A DNA stretch of 14,348 bases from Paracoccaceae bacterium (GTDB lineage Bacteria; Pseudomonadota; Alphaproteobacteria; Rhodobacterales; Rhodobacteraceae), in assembly GCA_027069385.1 (NCBI GenBank), contig JALXER010000274.1:1-14348 (forward strand). Direction: 5' to 3'. Of this stretch, positions 1-5,867 are shown piece after piece; positions within the stretch are counted from its first letter, which is position 1; each line of letters begins with the position of its first letter. The translations under genes and the position numbers were made by a program. The notes below the pieces were generated by a model. That model did no database searches and had not been told where the DNA came from. It was given only the letters and a program-made list of their open reading frames with translations.

Positions 1-15
1 CCCCGGGGGTGAATG

Positions 16-104
16 GCGCTTGCGCCAGAGGGGGCTGGCCCCCTGCCGAGGCGAAGCCGAGGCCCGGCCCAACGGGAGGAGGCGCATTGCGAATGCAATG
101 CGCC
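16..104. repeat. GC-rich intergenic block of nested inverted repeats
   Basis: This block lies 3' of mutT. Seen directly: a perfect 10-bp inverted repeat, GGCGCATTGC at 81-90 and GCAATGCGCC at 95-104, with a 4-nt loop. A second hairpin has arms AGGGGGC and GCCCCCT around TG, at about 29-44. A third is GGCGC-TT-GCGCC near 15-26. An 8-bp direct repeat GCCGAGGC occurs at 45-52 and 56-63. On the minus strand CCTCCTCCC (82-74) directly follows the 10-bp stem. There is no T-run after any stem, so it is not a classical intrinsic terminator. It could be a dispersed intergenic repeat, a transcript-end structure or a small RNA; the sequence alone does not decide. Confidence 0.6.
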
Positions 105-130
105 GACGACGGGCGGGAGAGCCCCGGAAC

Positions 131-529
131 TTAGAGCCAGTCGCGCAGGATGGCGATCAGGGGAATGTCGGCAGGGGGCATGGGATATTTTGGCAGGTCA
201 TTGGCGCGGACCCATTTCAGGGTCTGGCCCTCTTGCGGGGTGAGCGTGCCTTTCCATTTGCGACAGGCAAACAGCGGCATCAGCAGGTGGAAATCATCAT
301 AGGAGTGGCTGGCAAAGCACAGGGGTGCCAGGCAGCTTTCATAGGTGTCGATGCCCAGTTCTTCCTGCAATTCGCGGATCAGCGCGGCCTCGGGGGTTTC
401 GCCCTCCTCGACCTTGCCACCGGGGAATTCCCACAGACCGGCCATGGATTTCCCCTTTGGGCGCTGCGCAATCAGCACCCGCCCGTCGATATCGATCAGC
501 GCCACCGCCGAAACCAGCAGGATATTCAC
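131..529 (-). CDS. mutT: MutT-type Nudix hydrolase (8-oxo-dGTP diphosphatase)
   Basis: This is a 132-residue Nudix hydrolase, the usual length for MutT. The Nudix box GX5EX7REUXEEXGU is complete at residues 38-60 (G38, E44, R52-E53, E56-E57, G59), and the helix carries the metal-binding glutamates. The N-terminal strand and the AQRP/WEFPGGK motif match MutT proteins that hydrolyse 8-oxo-dGTP and so stop oxidised guanine entering DNA. The start codon is GTG at 529-527, and it overlaps the argJ stop codon (GTGA, 4 nt), so translation is probably coupled to argJ. It is the last gene of the parvulin-argJ-mutT cluster. Substrate preference is inferred from the family; other small Nudix enzymes share the box. 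Confidence 0.9.
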   Translation of the reverse strand: MNILLVSAVALIDIDGRVLIAQRPKGKSMAGLWEFPGGKVEEGETPEAALIRELQEELGIDTYESCLAPLCFASHSYDDFHLLMPLFACRKWKGTLTPQEGQTLKWVRANDLPKYPMPPADIPLIAILRDWL

Positions 530-1851
530 GACCGGTAATCCGCGTTGATGGTAATATACTGGTGGGTCAGGTCGCAGGTCCAGACCGTAGCCTTGCCATT
601 ATCCAGCCCGATATCGACCGCAATCACAATGTGATCGTTTTTCATATAGGCAGCCCCGGCGGCCTCGGTATATTCGGCCGAGACCCAACCGTTTTCAGCC
701 ACCAGAATATCGCCAAAGCGAATGCTGATCCGGTCACGGTCGGCGCGCTCACCCGCCTTGCCGATCGCCATAACCACACGGCCCCAGTTCGGGTCTTCAC
801 CGGCCACGGCGGTTTTGACCAGCGGAGAGTTGGCAATCGCCATAGCGATACGATGGGCTGGGCCGTCGGCATTGGCACCGGTCACGCGCACCTCGATCAG
901 CTTGGTTGCGCCTTCGCCATCGCGCGCCACCTGTTGCGACAGATCATCCATCACCCTGCGCAGGGCAAGGCGAAACGCCCGCACGCGCGGGTCGGCAAAA
1001 TCGGTAATCGGCTCCATTTTGGCCCGCCCGGTCGCGGCAAGGATCAGCGTGTCCGAGGTCGAGGTGTCGCTATCCACCGTAATACAGTTGAACGAACCCG
1101 CGTTTTCCAGCCACAGCACCTGCTGCAACACGTTTTGCGCAATGCGGGCATCGGTAAAAATATAGGCCAGCATCGTCGCCATATCCGGCGCAATCATCCC
1201 CGAGCCTTTGGCAAATCCGGCAATTTGCACCGTACCGCCCAGATCGACGCTGGCGGTTGCGCCCTTGGCAAAGGTATCGGTGGTCATGATGGCGCGCGCC
1301 GCATCGGCCGCGCCCCCTGCATCCAGCCCCGCAGCCAGTTCGGCCACCTTGTCGGCAATCCGGCCATGGGGCAGCGGTTCTCCGATCACGCCGGTAGAGG
1401 AAGTAAACACATGTTCGGGCGCAATGCTTAGCTCGGCCCCGACACGATCGCGCAGCGCATCGACGCTTTCAAACCCGCGCCCGCCGGTAAATGCGTTGGC
1501 ATTGCCCGAGTTCACCAGAATCGCGAAACCGCTCCGGTCATCGGGATTGTCCACATGCTTAGCAAGGCTTTCCTCGCAGCGCAGCACCGGCGCGGCGCGG
1601 GTGGTCGAGCGGGTAAACACCGCCGCCACCTGCGCCCCCGGTGCAATTTCGGCCAGCATCACGTCGGGGCGACCGGCGTATTTCACCGCCGCTGCCGCAG
1701 TCGAAAACCGCACTCCGTCGATCACTGGCAGGTCAGGAAACCCGGATTCGGGCGCAAGCGGCGAAACAGGTGGCGGCAATTGCGCCTTTAGCGCTGCCAG
1801 TTCTGCTTCGAGGCCTGCAATTTGCGCCCGGATTTCCTGTTCATTGGCCAT
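526..1851 (-). CDS. argJ: Bifunctional glutamate N-acetyltransferase / amino-acid acetyltransferase ArgJ
   Basis: ArgJ moves the acetyl group from N-acetylornithine to glutamate, and may also acetylate glutamate from acetyl-CoA, in the cyclic arginine pathway. It is made as a precursor that cuts itself into two chains. Seen: the NSGNANA motif near residues 114-120, the SSTGVIG oxyanion-type motif near 151-157, and the APDMATML cleavage site whose nucleophile would be Thr226. The C-terminus ends in the typical CDLT-H-Y-NADYRS pattern. The protein has 441 residues against about 405-410 usual. The excess is an N-terminal segment with hydrophobic residues I7, I11, L14, L18, L21 and L25 in 4-3 heptad spacing, then a proline stretch before the usual VSPLAP start. 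The ATG lies 2 nt after the parvulin stop with only a weak ribosome site, so coupling is likely. Confidence 0.96.
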   Translation of the reverse strand: MANEQEIRAQIAGLEAELAALKAQLPPPVSPLAPESGFPDLPVIDGVRFSTAAAAVKYAGRPDVMLAEIAPGAQVAAVFTRSTTRAAPVLRCEESLAKHVDNPDDRSGFAILVNSGNANAFTGGRGFESVDALRDRVGAELSIAPEHVFTSSTGVIGEPLPHGRIADKVAELAAGLDAGGAADAARAIMTTDTFAKGATASVDLGGTVQIAGFAKGSGMIAPDMATMLAYIFTDARIAQNVLQQVLWLENAGSFNCITVDSDTSTSDTLILAATGRAKMEPITDFADPRVRAFRLALRRVMDDLSQQVARDGEGATKLIEVRVTGANADGPAHRIAMAIANSPLVKTAVAGEDPNWGRVVMAIGKAGERADRDRISIRFGDILVAENGWVSAEYTEAAGAAYMKNDHIVIAVDIGLDNGKATVWTCDLTHQYITINADYRS

Positions 1852-1853
1852 GG

Positions 1854-2702
1854 CTAGTCTTCAAGCAACGACAAATCGCGCGAGGCCGCCGGATCAACAC
1901 CTTCGACCACGGTAATATCGGCCCCTTCACGCAGGGCGGCAATTGCTTCTTCGACCGTGTTTTGCTGGATCTGTTCGACCAGTTGGGACCGCACGCTTTC
2001 CAGCGTCGGTGCCGGAATGTCGCGTTTGTCGTTCAGACGCAGCACATGCCAGCCAAACTGGGTTTGCACCGGGCCGGAAATCTGCCCGACTTCCATTTCT
2101 TTTACCGCATCCTCGAACGGTTGAACCATCATGCCCAGACCGAACCAGCCCAGTTCGCCACCGGTCGGGCCGGACGGGCCGGTGGATTTTTCCTTGGCCA
2201 GATCGGCGAAATCCGCACCGCCATTCAGCGTTTCGATAATCGCCAACGCTTCCTCCTCGGTATCCACCAGAATGTGCGAGGCATTGAACTCGGGTTCGGG
2301 CTCTACGTTAAGATAGGTTTCCTCGTACAGGGCCTGAATGGCATCCTCGGGAATATCCGCGACAATCGCGCCGATCTGGACCGACGCCATCAGCGCGCGT
2401 TCTTCATTTTGCAGTGACAGTTCGACCTCTTTGGGGGTCGGCGCGCCGGTGGCGCTGGCTGCATCGGCAAGCAGGGTTTGTTCAACCAACTGCTTAACGA
2501 TGCCGTCAAACAGCACACCATCGGGCAGATCCTGATATTCGGACGGAAGCTGGCTGCGCAACACAATCACGTGACCAAGGGTAATATCGGTGCCGTTTAC
2601 CGTCGCCACGACCGAATCCGCCGTCAGGTCCTGTGCAAACGCTACGCTGCAATTCAGTGCGCCCAGCAACGAAATTGCCCCGGCTGCCATAAGATTTCGC
2701 AT
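1854..2702 (-). CDS. Secreted parvulin-type peptidyl-prolyl cis-trans isomerase
   Basis: This is a 282-residue PrsA/SurA-like foldase, probably periplasmic. Residues 1-23 form a signal peptide with a hydrophobic core and an A-F-A site before Gln24; the cysteine at 18 is not in a lipobox. Residues 25-130 are a helical SurA-N-like region. A rotamase domain spans about 140-230, with the ASHILV strand, the GGELGWF loop and the FGWHVLRL C-terminal strand characteristic of parvulins. A short acidic tail follows. The SD is strong: AGAGGAG (complement of 2709-2715), 6 nt from the ATG. It leads the argJ-mutT cluster and is divergent from secA, so a folding catalyst for exported proteins is encoded beside the export motor. 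Client proteins cannot be told from sequence. Confidence 0.92.
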   Translation of the reverse strand: MRNLMAAGAISLLGALNCSVAFAQDLTADSVVATVNGTDITLGHVIVLRSQLPSEYQDLPDGVLFDGIVKQLVEQTLLADAASATGAPTPKEVELSLQNEERALMASVQIGAIVADIPEDAIQALYEETYLNVEPEPEFNASHILVDTEEEALAIIETLNGGADFADLAKEKSTGPSGPTGGELGWFGLGMMVQPFEDAVKEMEVGQISGPVQTQFGWHVLRLNDKRDIPAPTLESVRSQLVEQIQQNTVEEAIAALREGADITVVEGVDPAASRDLSLLED

Positions 2703-2749
2703 TAAATTCTCCTCTGTTTCCTGTTGAACCCGTCATATCGGAGAATTCC

Positions 2750-2759
2750 CCCATATGGG
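2750..2759. repeat. Palindrome CCCATATGGG in the parvulin/secA divergent region
   Basis: A 10-bp perfect palindrome lies about 50 bp upstream of the parvulin start and about 13 bp upstream of the candidate secA -35 box. It could be an operator, but I know of no regulator that binds this sequence in this order. A 10-bp palindrome can also arise by chance. Confidence 0.25.
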
Positions 2760-2771
2760 CGGGTGCCGTCA

Positions 2772-2800
2772 TTGACACTCGGTTGTTCGCCGCTTACATC
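2772..2800 (+). promoter_or_regulatory. Candidate secA promoter
   Basis: A perfect -35 hexamer TTGACA lies at 2772-2777. A weak -10 (TACATC, 2795-2800) follows at 17-bp spacing. Weak -10 elements are common in alphaproteobacteria. Transcription would start near 2807 and give a leader of about 125 nt before the secA ATG at 2935. No equally convincing promoter was found on the other strand for the parvulin gene. Confidence 0.45.
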
Positions 2801-2892
2801 ATTTTGCGGATAAAACACGCGCATTGATCTACGCTTTTGTTTGCGCGCATACAAGCACCCCCTGCGGGAAAGATCGGTGACTGCATATAAAT

Positions 2893-2912
2893 TCCGGCAT
2901 AAAATCGCCGGA
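2893..2912 (+). promoter_or_regulatory. Hairpin just upstream of the secA ribosome-binding site
   Basis: TCCGGC (2893-2898) and GCCGGA (2907-2912) form a perfect 6-bp stem with an 8-nt A/T-rich loop. The stem ends 6 nt before the AAGGA ribosome site (2919-2923) used by the ATG at 2935. Its place suggests an effect on secA mRNA translation or stability. Function is inferred from position only. Confidence 0.35.
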
Positions 2913-2918
2913 TATGGT

Positions 2919-2923
2919 AAGGA
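2919..2923 (+). promoter_or_regulatory. secA ribosome-binding site that decides the start
   Basis: AAGGA lies 11 nt before the ATG at 2935. An in-frame ATG at 2914 would add seven residues but has no ribosome site in front. SecA proteins of this order begin with a sequence like MLGIGTLAKKVFG, which starts at 2935. The start overlaps a TAA as TAATG (2933-2937), closing a minimal ATG-AAC-AGG reading frame at 2924. Confidence 0.65.
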
Positions 2924-2934
2924 ATGAACAGGTA

Positions 2935-5637
2935 ATGCTCGGCATCGGCACTTTGGCCAAAAAGGTTTTTGGCACCCCTAATGATCGCTTAATCAAGGCA
3001 ACAATGCCGGTGGTGGCCAAGATCAACGCACTGGAGCCCGAGTTCAAGGCCCTGAGCGACGAACAGATCAAAGACAAAACCGCCGAATTCAAACAGCGCC
3101 TCGCCAATGGCGAAAGCCTGGACGACCTGCTGCCCGAAGCATTTGCCAATGCCCGCGAGGCCGCTGTGCGCTCCATGGGCATGCGCCCCTATGATGTTCA
3201 GTTACTCGGCGGAATTTTTCTGCATCGGGGCAACATCGCCGAAATGAAAACCGGCGAGGGTAAAACCATGATGGCCACCCTCCCGGTTTACCTGAACGCG
3301 CTGGCGGGCAAAGGCGTGCATGTGGTTACGGTCAACGAATATCTGGTCAAACGTGATGCCGAATGGATGGCCAAGATCTATAATTTCCTTGGCATGAGCG
3401 TCGGCGCTGTCGTGGCCAACATGCCCGAAGCCGAGAAAAAGGCCGCCTATCAGGCCGATGTCACCTATGCCACCAATAACGAACTTGGCTTTGACTATCT
3501 GCGCGACAACATGAAGGCAGAGCTAAGCCAGATGGCGCAGCGCGACCACTTTTTTGCCATTGTGGACGAGGTGGACAGTATCCTGATTGACGAGGCCCGC
3601 ACCCCGCTGATCATTTCCGGCCCGACCGAGGATAAATCGGACCTGTACCTGAAAATCGACAAGATGATCCCCGAATTGTCCGAGGACCACTATGAAATCG
3701 ACGAAAAGGCGCGCACCGCAACCCTGACCGATGACGGGATCGAGTTTGTCGAAAAACAGTTGCACGCGCTTGGCCTGCTGGAGTCAGAGGCAACGCTGTA
3801 TGACCCCGAAAGCACAACCCTTGTGCATCACGTCAATCAGGGGCTGCTGGCCCACAAGATGTTCAAGAACGAAAAGGATTACATCGTCAAAGGCAATGAT
3901 GTGATGCTGATCGACGAATTTACCGGCCGGATGATGCAGGGGCGGCGGCTGTCAAACGGCCTGCATCAGGCCATCGAAGCCAAGGAAGGCGTGCCGATCC
4001 AGCCGGAAAACAAAACGCTGGCCTCGGTCACCTTCCAGAACTATTTCCGCCTGTATGACAAGCTGGCCGGCATGACCGGTACCGCGCTGACCGAAGCCGA
4101 GGAATTTCTGGAAATCTACAAACTGGGCGTGGTGGCGATTCCGACCAATGTTCCGGTTATCCGCAAGGACGAAGACGACCGCGTCTATCGCACCGCCGCT
4201 GAAAAATACACCGCCATAGTCGAAGAGGTGAAAAAGGCCCATGAGACCGGGCAGCCGATTTTGCTGGGCACCACCTCGATCGAAAAATCCGAAATGCTGG
4301 CGCAGATGCTGACACAGGCAGGCGTGCCTCATAACGTGCTGAACGCGCGTTTCCACGAACAAGAGGCCGAGATCATCGCCGATGCAGGCAAACCCGGCGC
4401 GGTGACGATTGCAACCAATATGGCCGGTCGCGGCACCGATATCCAACTGGGCGGCAATGTCGATATGCGCGTGGCCAAAGAGATTGCGCAGGCTGGCGAG
4501 GATGCGGATATCGCCGCGATCCGCACCAAGGTAGAGGCCGAGATAGAGGCCGACAAGCAAAAGGCGTTGGACGCGGGCGGGCTTTATGTGCTGGCCTCGG
4601 AACGCCACGAAAGCCGCCGGATCGACAACCAGTTGCGCGGCCGTTCGGGCCGTCAGGGCGACCCCGGCAAAACCAGCTTTTTCCTGAGCCTCGAAGACGA
4701 CCTGATGCGGATATTCAATTCGGGGAATCTGGACAAGATGCTTGGCAAGCTGGGCATGAAAGACGGCGAGGCCATCGTGCATCCCTGGGTCAACAAAGCC
4801 CTTGAACGCGCGCAGGGCAAGGTCGAGGGCCGCAATTTCGACATGCGCAAAAACGTACTGAAATACGACGATGTGATGAACGAACAGCGCAAACGCATCT
4901 TTGAACAGCGCCGCGAGATCATGGAATCTTCGGACCTGTCCGAGGAAATCCGCGATATGCGCCACGATGTGGTCGATGATCTGGTTTCCGAGGCTATTCC
5001 GGAAAAAGCCTATCCCGATCAATGGGATATGGCCGGTCTTTACGCCAAGGTCATCCAGCACCTGAACCTTGACCTGCCGATTATCGACTGGAGCAAGGAA
5101 GAGGGCGTCGATGACGAAATCATCCGCGAACGCCTGTATGACGAAACCGACAAGGCCATCGCCAAAAAGGTTGCCAAGGCCGGACCGGACGCCATTCGCC
5201 GCATCGAAAAGCAGATTCTGCTGCAAACCATCGACAAAAACTGGCAGGAACATTTGTTGACGCTGGAACATTTGCGTCAGGTGGTGGCCTTTCGCGGCTA
5301 TGCGCAGCGCGACCCGTTGAACGAATACAAATCCGAGGCCTTTACCCTGTTCGAAAACTTCATGAACCGGTTGCGCGTTGACGTGACCTCGCAAATGATG
5401 CGGGTTGAATTTATGTCGCCCGAGGAACAGGCCGCGCTGATGGAGCGCCTGCGCGCCGCCATGCCCGCCGACAAACAGCCCGCCCAACCGGCGCAGGAAC
5501 AGCCGATTGCGCGCGCTCAGGCCCCCGCGCCGGGCGTTGACCCCGCCGACCCCGACACATGGGACAAGACCGGCCGCAACGCCCCCTGCCCCTGTGGCAG
5601 CGGCAAAAAGTACAAACACTGCCACGGACGTGCCTAA
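2935..5637 (+). CDS. secA: Preprotein translocase ATPase SecA
   Basis: SecA drives unfolded preproteins through SecYEG by ATP hydrolysis at the inner membrane. The protein has 900 residues from the chosen ATG, the normal alphaproteobacterial length. Seen in order: the N-terminal DEAD-like motor with Walker A MKTGEGKT at about 104-111 and Walker B DEVD at about 211-214; the preprotein-binding domain within the split motor; the MTGTA motif; motor domain 2 with NMAGRGTDIQLGG and the QLRGRSGRQGD motif; the helical scaffold/wing with the KYDDVMNEQR segment; a Pro/Ala/Gln-rich linker; and a C-terminal zinc motif with C885, C887, C896 and H897, which binds SecB and lipids in known SecAs. No motif appears missing. 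It is a single-gene unit on this strand, divergent from the parvulin cluster. Confidence 0.99.
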   Translation: MLGIGTLAKKVFGTPNDRLIKATMPVVAKINALEPEFKALSDEQIKDKTAEFKQRLANGESLDDLLPEAFANAREAAVRSMGMRPYDVQLLGGIFLHRGNIAEMKTGEGKTMMATLPVYLNALAGKGVHVVTVNEYLVKRDAEWMAKIYNFLGMSVGAVVANMPEAEKKAAYQADVTYATNNELGFDYLRDNMKAELSQMAQRDHFFAIVDEVDSILIDEARTPLIISGPTEDKSDLYLKIDKMIPELSEDHYEIDEKARTATLTDDGIEFVEKQLHALGLLESEATLYDPESTTLVHHVNQGLLAHKMFKNEKDYIVKGNDVMLIDEFTGRMMQGRRLSNGLHQAIEAKEGVPIQPENKTLASVTFQNYFRLYDKLAGMTGTALTEAEEFLEIYKLGVVAIPTNVPVIRKDEDDRVYRTAAEKYTAIVEEVKKAHETGQPILLGTTSIEKSEMLAQMLTQAGVPHNVLNARFHEQEAEIIADAGKPGAVTIATNMAGRGTDIQLGGNVDMRVAKEIAQAGEDADIAAIRTKVEAEIEADKQKALDAGGLYVLASERHESRRIDNQLRGRSGRQGDPGKTSFFLSLEDDLMRIFNSGNLDKMLGKLGMKDGEAIVHPWVNKALERAQGKVEGRNFDMRKNVLKYDDVMNEQRKRIFEQRREIMESSDLSEEIRDMRHDVVDDLVSEAIPEKAYPDQWDMAGLYAKVIQHLNLDLPIIDWSKEEGVDDEIIRERLYDETDKAIAKKVAKAGPDAIRRIEKQILLQTIDKNWQEHLLTLEHLRQVVAFRGYAQRDPLNEYKSEAFTLFENFMNRLRVDVTSQMMRVEFMSPEEQAALMERLRAAMPADKQPAQPAQEQPIARAQAPAPGVDPADPDTWDKTGRNAPCPCGSGKKYKHCHGRA

Positions 5638-5867
5638 AAAAAGCCTAAATCTTGTGTAAAGTTGTTTTTAGCGCTTGGAGGGGCTGGAAATACATCTGCA
5701 TCCACACAATATCTTGGGGGTAGGTTTCGGTTGCCGACCAGCGCTAGCGGCGTTTGGCGTATCGGGATTTTACATTAACTATTTTGCATAACGCTCTGTA
5801 TTTTTTGGTTAATATATGTTAGGTATTATGCATCTGATCAAGTATCTGCTCGCCTTGGGAGAGGGCC
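5638..5867 (+). promoter_or_regulatory. AT-rich intergenic region between secA and the 791-residue gene
   Basis: This 230-bp gap has no gene. The first part repeats GCCTAAA (5632-5638 and 5643-5649). It contains an imperfect inverted pair, TAGCGCTTGG (5669-5678) and CCAGCGCTA (5738-5746), about 60 nt apart. I see no hairpin followed by a T-run, so no clear secA terminator. Positions 5769-5840 are much more AT-rich than the surroundings, with elements such as TTGCAT, TTAATAT and TATTAT, and probably hold the promoter for the downstream gene. No spacing is good enough to name a -35/-10 pair. Confidence 0.4.

Noticed and set aside
325..1431. 368-residue plus-strand open frame opposite argJ and mutT
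   Set aside because: Antisense shadow of two conserved enzymes; Arg/Pro/His-rich with no family features.
2818..2850. Direct repeat CGCGCAT (2818-2824 and 2844-2850) as operator sites
   Set aside because: Only 7 bp long, not on a clear helical phase and with no matching regulator; likely chance.
2914..2934. Upstream in-frame ATG as secA start
   Set aside because: It lacks a ribosome site and adds seven residues before the conserved SecA N-terminus.
3952..5625. 557-residue open frame antisense to secA
   Set aside because: It lies wholly within secA, has no recognisable domain and no ribosome site, and arises from the G/C-rich third positions of secA.
5638..5760. Intrinsic terminator after secA
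   Set aside because: The A-run and T-rich stretches are not preceded by a stable stem, and the inverted pair at 5669/5738 is imperfect and widely spaced.
5809..5822. CtrA-like TTAA-N6-TTAG upstream of the 791-residue gene
   Set aside because: The spacing is 6 rather than 7 and the second half is imperfect; AT-rich sequence gives such matches by chance.
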